Source: an uncultured Nesterenkonia sp. (GTDB lineage Bacteria > Actinomycetota > Actinomycetes > Actinomycetales > Micrococcaceae). From it: 33,360 bases of DNA. The notes under the pieces are model-generated. The model was not told where the DNA came from. It did not search any database and saw only the letters and a list, made by a program, of their open reading frames with translations. Numbering within the stretch: the first letter of the stretch is position 1; every line of letters begins with the position of its first letter. The stretch is from NCBI GenBank assembly GCA_946221825.1, contig CAMINA010000002.1, positions 1-33,360 of the forward strand, read 5' to 3'. Positions 15,601-23,940 of this stretch are shown here, one piece after another. Made by a program: the position numbers and the translations under genes.

Positions 15601-16371
15601 ATGAGTCTGGCCATCCGTGTGATCCCCTGTCTGGACGTCGACGCCGGCCGCGTGGTGAAGGGAGTCAACTTCGAGAACCTCCGCGACGCCGGCGACCCGG
15701 TGGAGCTGGCCCACCGCTACAACGCCGCAGGGGCCGATGAGCTCACCTTCCTGGACGTCACCGCCTCCAGCTCGGACCGGGAGACCACCTACGACGTGGT
15801 CACCCAGACCGCTCAGGAGGTCTTCATCCCGCTGACCGTGGGCGGGGGAGTCCGCACGGAGGCCGATGTGGACCGGCTGCTGAAGTCAGGGGCGGACAAG
15901 GCCTCCATCAACACTGCCGCGGTGGCTCGGCCGCAGGTCATCGACGAGATCGTCAGCCGCTTCGGCAATCAGGTCCTGGTCCTCTCCCTGGACGCCCGGC
16001 GCACGGAGGACCCCTCGGTGGCCTCCGGGTATGAGGTCACCACCCACGGCGGGCGGAAGGGCACCGGCATGGATGCTGTGGCCTGGTGCCGCGAGGCCTC
16101 CCAGCGCGGCGTGGGCGAGATCCTGCTGAACTCCATCGACGCCGACGGCACCCGGGACGGCTTCGACACGGAGATGATCTCCGACGTCCGGAAGGTCACC
16201 TCGGTGCCGATCATCGCCTCCGGCGGTGCCGGCCGGCCCGAGCACTTTCCTCCGGCCATCGAGGCGGGCGCCGACGCCGTTCTGGCCGCAAGCATGTTCC
16301 ACTTCGGCCCGGTCGATATGATCGCTCGAGTCAAAGACGCCATCCGCTCTGCCGGATATCCCGTGAGGTGA
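15601..16371 (+). CDS. hisF: Imidazole glycerol phosphate synthase, cyclase subunit
   Basis: Cyclase subunit that works with the HisH glutaminase (not in this window) to form imidazole glycerol phosphate and AICAR. 256 aa, a TIM barrel with catalytic Asp12 in VIPCLDVDAGRVVKG and the second Asp in LSLDARR; phosphate-binding loops TVGGGVR and IASGGAG. The start is the ATG at 15601, 10 nt after hisG; longer upstream reading would run antiframe through hisG. The last bases overlap hisI (GTGA). Confidence 0.96.
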   Translation: MSLAIRVIPCLDVDAGRVVKGVNFENLRDAGDPVELAHRYNAAGADELTFLDVTASSSDRETTYDVVTQTAQEVFIPLTVGGGVRTEADVDRLLKSGADKASINTAAVARPQVIDEIVSRFGNQVLVLSLDARRTEDPSVASGYEVTTHGGRKGTGMDAVAWCREASQRGVGEILLNSIDADGTRDGFDTEMISDVRKVTSVPIIASGGAGRPEHFPPAIEAGADAVLAASMFHFGPVDMIARVKDAIRSAGYPVR

Positions 16372-16742
16372 TCCCCCTGGACACTGAGACCTATACGTTG
16401 GACGACGACATCCGCAGCCGCCTGCGCCTGGATGGGGCCGGCCTGGTGCCGGCCATCGCGCAGGATGCCGCCACGGGCGAGGTCCTGATGATGGCCTGGA
16501 TGAACGAACAGGCGCTGGCCGCCACTCTGGTCACCCGCGAGGGGACCTACTGGTCACGTTCGCGTCAGGAGCTGTGGCGCAAGGGAGCCACCAGCGGAAA
16601 CACCCAAAGGGTCACCAGTGTCGCGCTGGACTGCGACGGCGACACCATCCTGCTGCGTGTTCAGCAGCAGGGGCCTGCCTGCCACACCGGTGCTCCCACC
16701 TGTTTCAGCGGGCGGGAACTCGCTCTGGGAGAGGCCTCCTGA
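16368..16742 (+). CDS. hisI: Phosphoribosyl-AMP cyclohydrolase
   Basis: Third step of histidine biosynthesis, a zinc/magnesium enzyme. 124 aa. Zinc cysteines C89 (LDCDGD), C105 (ACHTG) and C112 (TCF) are all present, and the N-terminal half has MMAWMNEQAL and TYWSRSRQELWRKG. The start is a GTG that overlaps the hisF stop (GTGA), chosen because the family begins just upstream of this point and no ATG is available. Its stop shares one base with the trpE ATG (TGATG), physically joining the histidine and tryptophan gene sets. Confidence 0.93.
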   Translation: MIPLDTETYTLDDDIRSRLRLDGAGLVPAIAQDAATGEVLMMAWMNEQALAATLVTREGTYWSRSRQELWRKGATSGNTQRVTSVALDCDGDTILLRVQQQGPACHTGAPTCFSGRELALGEAS

Positions 16743-18334
16743 TGCAGAGCTACGGAACGATCGCCCCAGGCGCGGAGGAGTTCGCCCAGCTGGCGGGCTC
16801 ATACAAGGTCATCCCGGTGAGTGTGACGCTGCTGGCCGACGGTCATACGCCGCTGAGCATCTACCGAGCGCTGGCCATGGACGGGGGTCGGCCGCGCCCG
16901 GGCAGCTTCCTGATGGAGTCGGCGGCCCCAGGGGCGGGCTGGTCGCAGCATTCCTTCATCGGGGTGAACTCGCTGGCCACACTCACCGAGGCCGAGGGTC
17001 GCGCCCAGTGGATGGGTGAGGTGCCTGCTGGAATCCCTCAGGAGGGAACCACGGCCGAGGTGCTGCGCGACAGCCTCGAGTTCCTGGGCGGGCGCCCCTT
17101 CCGGGAGGAGCTGCCCCATCTGACCTCCGGGCTGATCGGCTACGTCGGCTGGGAGACTGTCCGCCACTGGGAGCGGCTGCCCGACCCGCCCGAGGATGAC
17201 CTCGGGCTGCCTGAGATGGCGATGAATCTGGTGGGCGACCTGGTCATCCACGACAACCGCAACGGAACTGTCACTCTGGTGGCCAACGCCATCAACCGCG
17301 ACGGCAGGGACACCGGCGTCGAGGCGGCCTATGCCGACGCTCTGGGCCGCCTAGAGGCGATGCGCCGGAAGCTCGCCGAGCCGGTGCACCCCGGGCTGGC
17401 CGCGGTCGAGCAGGACTGGGCCGCAGCGGTGGAGCAGGACCTGAGCGACCGGGTGCAGCACACCTGGGATGAGGACGAGTACCTGGCCACGCTGCGCCGC
17501 GCCAAGCAGGCCATCGTCGACGGCGAGGTGTTCCAGATCGTGGTCTCCCGGCGCTTCGAGGTGGAGACCCAGGTGGACGCCCTGACGGTCTATCGGATGC
17601 TGCGGCTGCTCAACCCGAGCCCGTATATGTACCTCTTCCATTTCGAGACTCCGCCGGCTCCGGGCCAGGATCGTGGCGAGCCCTACCAGCTGGTGGGGGC
17701 CTCGCCGGAGGCCTTGGTCACCGTGGACGAGCGGCCCAGCGGTGAGCGGATCGCGGTCACCCATCCGATCGCGGGGACCCGGCCGCGCGGCAAGACTCCG
17801 GTCCACGACCAGGAGCTGGCCGAGGATCTTCTGGCCGACCAGAAGGAGCGGGCCGAGCACATCATGCTGGTGGACCTGGCGCGCAACGACCTGACCAAGG
17901 TCTGCGAGCCCGGCTCCGTGCAGGTCACCCAGTTCATGGCGGTGGAGCGCTTCTCCCACGTCATGCACCTGACCAGCCATGTCCAGGGCGTGGTGGCAGA
18001 GAGCTCCAGCGCCTATGACGTGCTGGCCGCGACCTTCCCCGCCGGCACGCTCTCCGGCGCGCCCAAGCCGCGTGCCCTGCAGCTGCTGGACGAATGGGAG
18101 CCCCAGCGCCGCGGCATCTACGGGGGAGTGGTCGGCTACTTCGACCTCTCCGGCCGGATGGATGCCGCCATCGCGATCCGCTCCGCCGTGCTGAAGGACG
18201 GACGCGCCTATGTGCAGTCCGGCGGCGGGATCGTGGCCGACTCCGACGACGACGCCGAACGTCTGGAGACTGTGAACAAAGCCGCCGCGCCGCTGCGCGC
18301 GGTGCTGGCCGCCGACCGGCTCGAGGAGGGCTGA
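16742..18334 (+). CDS. trpE: Anthranilate synthase component I
   Basis: Converts chorismate to anthranilate with ammonia from a TrpG glutaminase, which is not in the window. 530 aa. The N-terminal tryptophan-binding feedback region carries FLMESA (LLES-type motif). The C-terminal chorismate-binding domain has HPIAGTRPRGKTP, LADQKERAEHIMLVDLARNDL, HLTSHVQG, FPAGTLSGAPK, RRGIYGGVVGY and VQSGGGIVADSD. The ATG overlaps the hisI stop by one base, leaving no room for a trp leader or attenuator. The stop likewise shares one base with the next ATG. Confidence 0.97.
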   Translation: MQSYGTIAPGAEEFAQLAGSYKVIPVSVTLLADGHTPLSIYRALAMDGGRPRPGSFLMESAAPGAGWSQHSFIGVNSLATLTEAEGRAQWMGEVPAGIPQEGTTAEVLRDSLEFLGGRPFREELPHLTSGLIGYVGWETVRHWERLPDPPEDDLGLPEMAMNLVGDLVIHDNRNGTVTLVANAINRDGRDTGVEAAYADALGRLEAMRRKLAEPVHPGLAAVEQDWAAAVEQDLSDRVQHTWDEDEYLATLRRAKQAIVDGEVFQIVVSRRFEVETQVDALTVYRMLRLLNPSPYMYLFHFETPPAPGQDRGEPYQLVGASPEALVTVDERPSGERIAVTHPIAGTRPRGKTPVHDQELAEDLLADQKERAEHIMLVDLARNDLTKVCEPGSVQVTQFMAVERFSHVMHLTSHVQGVVAESSSAYDVLAATFPAGTLSGAPKPRALQLLDEWEPQRRGIYGGVVGYFDLSGRMDAAIAIRSAVLKDGRAYVQSGGGIVADSDDDAERLETVNKAAAPLRAVLAADRLEEG

Positions 18335-18936
18335 TGGCACGAGCACTCACCCGTCGCAACGTGGTGCTGCTGGCGATCCTGGGCGGTGCGCTGCTGATGA
18401 TCGCCACCACCCAGACCTGGATCACCGCCAGCGGGCTCGACGATCTCAGCGACGTGCAGGAGGTGGAGATCTCCGGCACCGATGTGGCTGACACCGTGAC
18501 GGCGATGGCTCTGGTGGGCCTGGCCGGTGCGCTGGCGCTGACCATCGCGCGGAAGGTGCTGCGCCATGTCATCGCCGGTCTGCTGATCGCCGCAGGCGTC
18601 TTCTCGCTGATCACCATCAGCAGTGTGGTCGCCGCCCCCGAGGAGCGCGCCGTGGAGGCTCTGGGCGAGGTCACCGGGACCACGGAGCAGGCGGCCTCCT
18701 ATGAGATCGCCGGCGTGGTGTGGCTGGCCATGGCCGGAGGTGTGATCCTGGTCGGCGCCGGGCTGCTGGTGCTGCTGGGCTCCTCCCGCTGGCAGGATTC
18801 CGCGGCCTCGAAGAAATACGATCGGGACGCCTCGGGCACCGCCGCGGCCTCGGCCGAGGAGGACCCGGATGAGTTCGACCTGTGGGACGGCCTGAGCGCC
18901 GGAGACGACCCCACCGACCGCAGCGCTCCGGGCTAG
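18334..18936 (+). CDS. Trp biosynthesis-associated membrane protein
   Basis: 200 aa, matching the actinobacterial family found between trpE and trpC (Trp_oprn_chp type). About four transmembrane segments are visible: VVLLAILGGALLMIA, TAMALVGLAGALALTIA, VIAGLLIAAGVFSLITI and VVWLAMAGGVILVGAGLLVLL. Family-typical TWITASG follows the first segment. The C-terminal ~45 residues are acidic and presumably cytoplasmic. The biochemical role is unknown; location suggests a link with tryptophan or aromatic metabolism. The ATG shares a base with the trpE stop, so it is coupled to trpE. Confidence 0.88.
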   Translation: MARALTRRNVVLLAILGGALLMIATTQTWITASGLDDLSDVQEVEISGTDVADTVTAMALVGLAGALALTIARKVLRHVIAGLLIAAGVFSLITISSVVAAPEERAVEALGEVTGTTEQAASYEIAGVVWLAMAGGVILVGAGLLVLLGSSRWQDSAASKKYDRDASGTAAASAEEDPDEFDLWDGLSAGDDPTDRSAPG

Positions 18937-18994
18937 AGTCGCAGCTCATATCTGGCAGAATAGACGCGGAACACACTTCACCGAGAGGGATTCG

Positions 18995-19372
18995 ATGACC
19001 ACCACTGACCAGCGCACAGTCCGCGACGTCGAGCAGCAGTCCGTCGACGATGAGTTCATCCACCATGACCACATCGGTCACGGCTCGACTCCCGCCGCCT
19101 GGACGCTGAGCCTGACGATCGTCCTGGGCTCAGTGATCGCCGGAGTCGGCTTCATCATCCCTGACTGGATCGTGGCCGGCGTCGGCTTCGCCCTGATGCC
19201 GGTGGGCATCATCCTGGGGATCGTGCTGAAGAAGATGGGCTACGGCGTGGAGATGGACAGCAAGGATGTGCTCCAGCAGGGCGAGGACCCGCGTGCGCAC
19301 CGCGGCCCGGCCACCCCGGACAACACCAGCGGTGGTGCGGAGAAGCGTCGTCCCGGCGCTTCCACCGACTGA
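18995..19372 (+). CDS. HGxxPAAW-motif small membrane protein
   Basis: 125 aa with HGSTPAAW at 29-36, the signature of an actinobacterial family often placed between the Trp-associated membrane protein and trpC. Two transmembrane segments follow (SLTIVLGSVIAGVGFII and IVAGVGFALMPVGIILGIVL), then a polar tail. GAGAGGGA precedes the ATG. Function is not known. The 58-bp gap upstream holds no promoter that I could defend, and trpC starts 7 nt after the stop. Confidence 0.85.
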   Translation: MTTTDQRTVRDVEQQSVDDEFIHHDHIGHGSTPAAWTLSLTIVLGSVIAGVGFIIPDWIVAGVGFALMPVGIILGIVLKKMGYGVEMDSKDVLQQGEDPRAHRGPATPDNTSGGAEKRRPGASTD

Positions 19373-19379
19373 CCCGACG

Positions 19380-20186
19380 ATGTCCACAGTTCTCGATTCC
19401 ATCATCGAAGGGGTTCGTGAGGACCTCATCTCCCGTATGGCGGAGACACCGCTGGGCGAGATCACCGCGAGGGCGGCTGCGACCGCACCGGCCCTGGACG
19501 CCTACTCCGCGCTCAAGGGAGGCCGCGAGGACGCCTCCGGTGTGCGGATCATCTCCGAGGTCAAGCGCTCCTCCCCGTCGAAGGGCGCCCTGGCCGAGAT
19601 CCCGGATCCGGCGGAGCTGGCGCAGGCCTATGAGCGCGGCGGCGCCTCGGTGATCAGTGTGCTGACTGAGGGGCGCCGCTTCCGCGGATCGCTGGCCGAC
19701 CTCGCCGCCGTCCGTGCCGCAGTGGACATCCCGGTGCTGCGCAAGGACTTCATGGTGGAGGAGTACCAGTTCCATGAGGCCCGCGCCTACGGTGCCGATC
19801 TGGTGCTGCTGATCGTCGCAGCCCTGGATGATGCCCAGCTGCGCGACTTCCTCGCCCTGACCCACGAACTGGGTATGAACGCCCTGGTGGAGGCGCACAC
19901 CGAGGAGGAGATCGAACGCGCCGTCGCGGCGGAGGCGAAGATCGTCGGTGTCAACGTGCGCAATCTCAAGACACTCGACGTCGACGTTGCCCACTATGAG
20001 GCGATGGCGCGTCACCTGCCCGCCGACGCTGTCCGGATCGCCGAATCCGGTGTGGACGGCCCCGGCGTGGTCGCCGACTACGCCCAGCAGGGCGCCGACG
20101 CTGTGCTGGTCGGCGAAGCCCTGGTCAAGGACGGCGAACCGACCGAGGCGCTCCGACGCTTCCGCGCGGCCAGCCTCACCCGCTGA
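19380..20186 (+). CDS. trpC: Indole-3-glycerol phosphate synthase
   Basis: Converts carboxyphenylamino-deoxyribulose phosphate to indole-3-glycerol phosphate. 268 aa, TIM barrel. The active site contains IISEVKRSSPSKG (catalytic Lys), VLRKDFMVEEYQ (general acid Lys), GVNVRNLKTL and RIAESGVDGP (catalytic Glu). The ATG at 19380 fits the family start (STVLDSIIEGVREDL); upstream in-frame codons run through the preceding gene in another frame. Single function: no TrpF domain is fused, in line with actinobacteria that use PriA for that step. Confidence 0.96.
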   Translation: MSTVLDSIIEGVREDLISRMAETPLGEITARAAATAPALDAYSALKGGREDASGVRIISEVKRSSPSKGALAEIPDPAELAQAYERGGASVISVLTEGRRFRGSLADLAAVRAAVDIPVLRKDFMVEEYQFHEARAYGADLVLLIVAALDDAQLRDFLALTHELGMNALVEAHTEEEIERAVAAEAKIVGVNVRNLKTLDVDVAHYEAMARHLPADAVRIAESGVDGPGVVADYAQQGADAVLVGEALVKDGEPTEALRRFRAASLTR

Positions 20187-20197
20187 AGGAGACACAG

Positions 20198-21487
20198 ATG
20201 ACGTACCGCGAGCATGAGGGACCCTACTTCGGCGACTACGGCGGGCGATGGATGCCCGAGTCCCTGGTGGCCGCCCTCGACGAGCTCGAGGAGACCTTCC
20301 GCAAGGCCAAGGCCGATCCGGTCTTCGCCGAGGAGTTCGAGGCCCTCTCCCGGGACTACACGGGACGCCCCTCGCTGCTGACCGAGGTGCCCCGCTTCGC
20401 CGCCGAAGCCTCCGGTCGGGAGGACGGCGCACGGATCTTCCTCAAGCGCGAGGACCTCAACCACACCGGCTCCCATAAGATCAACAACGTGCTGGGCCAG
20501 GCTCTGCTGGCCCGCCGGATGGGTAAGACCCGGCTGATCGCCGAGACCGGCGCCGGCCAGCACGGCGTGGCCACTGCCACCGCCGCAGCCCTCATGGGGA
20601 TGGAGTGCGTGGTCTACATGGGCGGTGCCGACACCCGCCGCCAGGCGCTGAACGTGGCGCGGATGCGTCTGCTCGGCGCCGAGGTCATCCCGGTGGAGCA
20701 CGGCGCGAAAACGCTGAAGGACGCCATCAACGAGGCCCTGCGCGATTGGGTGGCCACCGTGGAGAACACCCACTACGTCCTGGGCACTGTGGCCGGGCCG
20801 CATCCCTTCCCTGAGATGGTCCGCTACTTCCACCAGGTCATCGGCGAGGAGGCCCGTGAGCAGATCCTCGAACTGACCGGGAGGCTTCCCGACGCCGTGG
20901 CCGCCTGCGTGGGCGGCGGCTCCAACGCCATCGGCCTGTTCCACGGCTTCCTGGACGACGAGTCCGTGGCCATCTACGGCTATGAGGCTGGCGGCGACGG
21001 CATCGAGACCGAACGTCATGCCTCGGCCATCACACTGGGCCGCTCCGGGGTGCTGCACGGTGCACGCTCCTACCTGATGCAGGACGAGGATGGCCAGACG
21101 GTGGACTCCCACTCCATCTCGGCCGGTCTGGACTACCCCTCGGTGGGGCCTGAGCACGCCTACCTGGCCGACGCCGGCCGTGTGACCTATGAGCCCGTCA
21201 CCGACGCCGAATGCATGACCGCCTTCGAGCAGCTCTGCCGCACCGAGGGCATCATCCCGGCCATCGAGTCCTCCCACGCCCTGGCCGGTGCAGCACGGCT
21301 GTCCGCCTCCTGGGGCGCCGAGGGCAACGACCGGATCATCCTGGTCAGCCTCTCTGGGCGCGGAGACAAGGATGTGGAGACCGCCGCACGGTGGTTCCAG
21401 ATGCTCCCCGGGCAGGATGACGCCCCCGAGCAGGACGAGTCCGCGGCCCAGGCCGCCGAGGCACCGCAGACAGGAGTGCAGAGTTGA
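20198..21487 (+). CDS. trpB: Tryptophan synthase beta subunit
   Basis: PLP enzyme joining indole and serine. 429 aa. The PLP lysine is K94 in NHTGSHKINN; GGGSNA binds the cofactor phosphate; GPYFGDYGGRWMPE and AETGAGQHG are standard TrpB1 motifs. A strong Shine-Dalgarno (AAGGAG) precedes the ATG. There is an extra Glu/Gln/Ala-rich tail of about 25 residues after the conserved end. Its stop overlaps the trpA TTG start (TTGA), consistent with equal production of the alpha-beta complex. Confidence 0.97.
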   Translation: MTYREHEGPYFGDYGGRWMPESLVAALDELEETFRKAKADPVFAEEFEALSRDYTGRPSLLTEVPRFAAEASGREDGARIFLKREDLNHTGSHKINNVLGQALLARRMGKTRLIAETGAGQHGVATATAAALMGMECVVYMGGADTRRQALNVARMRLLGAEVIPVEHGAKTLKDAINEALRDWVATVENTHYVLGTVAGPHPFPEMVRYFHQVIGEEAREQILELTGRLPDAVAACVGGGSNAIGLFHGFLDDESVAIYGYEAGGDGIETERHASAITLGRSGVLHGARSYLMQDEDGQTVDSHSISAGLDYPSVGPEHAYLADAGRVTYEPVTDAECMTAFEQLCRTEGIIPAIESSHALAGAARLSASWGAEGNDRIILVSLSGRGDKDVETAARWFQMLPGQDDAPEQDESAAQAAEAPQTGVQS

Positions 21488-22260
21488 AGACTGCTGACGC
21501 TATCGACCGGGCCAAGGCCGAGGGCCGCCGCGCCTTCATCGGCTACCTGCCCGCCTGCTATCCCGATCTGGCCACCAGTGTGGAGGCCGCCGTGCAGCTG
21601 GCGGATAACGGCGCGGACATCATCGAGATCGGTGCTCCCTACTCGGACCCGGTCATGGACGGCCCGGTCATCCAGCAGGCCACCACGGAGGCGCTGGGCA
21701 ACGGCTTCCGCATCGCGGAGCTCTTCGAGGTGGTCCGCCAGGTCTCCGAACGCACTGATGCCGCCGTCGTCGTGATGATCTACTACAACCTGATCGACCG
21801 TATGGGGGCCGACGAGTTCGCGCGCAGCCTGGCCGAGGCCGGGGGAGCGGGAGCCATCACCCCGGACCTCATCCCGGATGAGGCCGCCGACTGGATGGCC
21901 GCCACGGAGAAGTACGGTCTGGACCGCATCTTCCTGGCCGCCCCCACCTCCTCGCCGGAGCGTCTGCATCGCATCGCCGCAGACTCCCGCGGCTTCGTCT
22001 ACGGGGTCTCGCTGATGGGCGTGACGGGTAAGCGCGCCGCTGTCTCCGACGCTGCCGAGCGCGTGGTCGAAGGCACCAAGGCCGCCGGGGCCGAGCGCGT
22101 CTGCGTGGGCCTGGGCGTCTCCACCCGTGAGCATGTCGAGGAGATCGGGCGCTACGCCGACGGTGTCATCGTGGGGTCCGCGCTGGTGGCCGCGCTGCGC
22201 GACGGCGGCCCTGAGGCAGTGGGCACTCTGACGGCCGAACTGACCGGGAGGTCTTCATGA
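21484..22260 (+). CDS. trpA: Tryptophan synthase alpha subunit
   Basis: Cleaves indole-3-glycerol phosphate to indole, which is channelled to TrpB. 258 aa, TIM barrel. The catalytic residues E48 (IEIGAPYSDP) and D59 (MDGP) are present; YYNLIDRMG and GVSLMGVTGKR are family segments. It starts with a TTG that overlaps the trpB stop, with AGGAG about 8 nt upstream. Its TGA overlaps the ATG of the following transporter gene, so the transporter is coupled to tryptophan synthase. Confidence 0.96.
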   Translation: MKTADAIDRAKAEGRRAFIGYLPACYPDLATSVEAAVQLADNGADIIEIGAPYSDPVMDGPVIQQATTEALGNGFRIAELFEVVRQVSERTDAAVVVMIYYNLIDRMGADEFARSLAEAGGAGAITPDLIPDEAADWMAATEKYGLDRIFLAAPTSSPERLHRIAADSRGFVYGVSLMGVTGKRAAVSDAAERVVEGTKAAGAERVCVGLGVSTREHVEEIGRYADGVIVGSALVAALRDGGPEAVGTLTAELTGRSS

Positions 22261-23813
22261 GCCAGGAGGCATCAGCCCCGCAGCGCCCCCGACTGCGGGA
22301 GAGCTTCACGGGGCGGACCGCCTTCATCGTGGTGGCCGTCGGGTCAGCCGTCGGCCTGGGCAACATCTGGCGCTTCCCCTACGTCACCTATGAGAACGGC
22401 GGCGGCGCCTTCCTGATCCCGTATCTGGTGGCGCTGCTGACTGCGGGTCTGCCGATCCTGCTCTTCGACTATGCGATCGGCTACCGCTTTCGGGGATCTC
22501 CGCCGCTGGCCTTCAAACGGCTGCACCCCAAGGCCGAGGCCATCGGCTGGTTCCAGGTGGGCATCTGCTTCCTGATCGCCATCTACTACGCCGCCATCGT
22601 GGCCTGGGCCGCCATGTACACCTGGTTCTCGCTGACCCAGGCCTGGGGCGACGACGCCGCCGGCTTCTTCTTCGGCGAATACCTCCAGTACGACGAGGGC
22701 GGCACCGCCGGGACCGGAATCTCGGTGGACTTCGTGGCCCAGGTGGGCTGGCCGCTCATCGTGATCTGGCTGATCCTGCTGGCCACGCTGGCCGCAGGTG
22801 TGCGCAAGGGCATCACCCGGATCTCACTCATCGGCCTGCCGGTGTTGCTGCTCATGTTCGTGGTGCTGGTCGGGTACTCACTGACTCTCGACGGCGCCAC
22901 CGACGGACTGAACGCGCTGTTCTCCCCGGAGTGGTCCGCCCTGTCGGACCCGACCGTGTGGATCCAGGCCTACGGCCAGATCTTCTTCAGCCTGTCGGTG
23001 GGCTTCGGCATCATGATCACCTACGCCTCCTACCTGAAGAAGAGGTCCGATGCCTCGGGCTCCGGTCTGGTGGTGGGCTTCTCCAACTCCTCCTTCGAGC
23101 TGCTGGCCGCCATCGGCGTCTTCGCCGCTCTGGGCTTCCTGGCCGCAGGCGCTCCGCTGGACGAGGTGGCGGAGTCCGGGCTGGGCCTGGCCTTCATCGC
23201 CTTCCCGACCATCATCGCCGAGGCCCCGGCCTCGGCCCTGCTGGGCGTGCTCTTCTTCGGCTCCCTGGCCATCGCCGGACTGACCTCGCTGATCTCCATC
23301 ATGGAGGTCGTGGTCTCCTCGGTGAAGGACAAGACCGGCTGGTCCCGCCCGCTGGCAGTGGCCGTGGCCGGCGGCTCCGCCGCCGTGGTCTCGGTGACCC
23401 TGATCGGCGGTGTCTCCGGACTGACCATCCTGGATGTGGTGGACGCATTCTCCAACAACATCGGCATCGTCAGTGCCGCCCTGGTGGCCGTCTTCCTGGT
23501 GACCTGGGTGTTCCGCCGCGTGGATGTGCTGGCCGAGGGACTCAACGCCTACGGCTCTTTCCGGGTGGGACGCATCTGGAAGGCCCTGATCGGGATCGTG
23601 CTGCCGGTGGCTCTGACCTACCTGCTCGTCCTGGACGTGACCGACAAGGTCCGCAACGGCTATGAGGGATATGACGGCTGGGTCTTGGGCACCTTCGGCT
23701 GGGGCGCCTTGGCGCTGATGCTGGTGCTCGCGGTGGGAATGAGCCTGGTGCCGTGGAGCGGGCGTTCGTCCATGCACCTGGAGAACCCCGTACTCGATGA
23801 GGAGACCGTGTGA
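22257..23813 (+). CDS. metP: NSS-family sodium-dependent amino-acid transporter, MetP type
   Basis: A 518-aa sodium:neurotransmitter symporter family protein with about 12 transmembrane segments. The TM1 hallmark VGSAVGLGNIWRFPYVTYENGGG carries the unwound Na+/substrate site (read in two parts: VGSAVGLGNIWRFPY and VTYENGGGAF). The tiny gene that follows is a MetS-type small subunit, which suggests the methionine/alanine import system MetPS known from Corynebacterium; substrate assignment is inference. The ATG overlaps the trpA stop and has GGGAGG upstream. A transporter between trpA and lgt is a departure from the commonest actinobacterial order. Confidence 0.88.
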   Translation: MSQEASAPQRPRLRESFTGRTAFIVVAVGSAVGLGNIWRFPYVTYENGGGAFLIPYLVALLTAGLPILLFDYAIGYRFRGSPPLAFKRLHPKAEAIGWFQVGICFLIAIYYAAIVAWAAMYTWFSLTQAWGDDAAGFFFGEYLQYDEGGTAGTGISVDFVAQVGWPLIVIWLILLATLAAGVRKGITRISLIGLPVLLLMFVVLVGYSLTLDGATDGLNALFSPEWSALSDPTVWIQAYGQIFFSLSVGFGIMITYASYLKKRSDASGSGLVVGFSNSSFELLAAIGVFAALGFLAAGAPLDEVAESGLGLAFIAFPTIIAEAPASALLGVLFFGSLAIAGLTSLISIMEVVVSSVKDKTGWSRPLAVAVAGGSAAVVSVTLIGGVSGLTILDVVDAFSNNIGIVSAALVAVFLVTWVFRRVDVLAEGLNAYGSFRVGRIWKALIGIVLPVALTYLLVLDVTDKVRNGYEGYDGWVLGTFGWGALALMLVLAVGMSLVPWSGRSSMHLENPVLDEETV

Positions 23814-23917
23814 TGGATGCTGCTGCTGTCATCATGATGATCGTGGCCCTGGCGACCGTCTGGGGAGGGCTGATCGGAGCGATCGTCCACCTGGCCCGGA
23901 ACCCTGACGAATCCTGA
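23813..23917 (+). CDS. metS: MetS-type NSS transporter small subunit (34 aa)
   Basis: A 34-codon gene, missed by length cut-offs. It encodes MDAAAVIMMIVALATVWG followed by GLIGAIVHLARNPDES, a single transmembrane helix with a short basic-then-acidic tail. This is the typical shape of the small subunits that accompany bacterial NSS transporters and are required for MetP activity in Corynebacterium. The ATG shares one base with the metP stop (TGATG) and has GAGGAG 8 nt upstream. lgt begins 23 nt later with its own Shine-Dalgarno. Confidence 0.85.
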   Translation: MDAAAVIMMIVALATVWGGLIGAIVHLARNPDES

Positions 23918-23940
23918 GAAACCCTCCGGGAGGAACTGAT

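Noticed and set aside
16600..16742. Tryptophan attenuator or leader peptide before trpE
   Set aside because: The region is hisI coding sequence up to the overlapping trpE ATG. No Trp-codon cluster or alternative hairpins were found.
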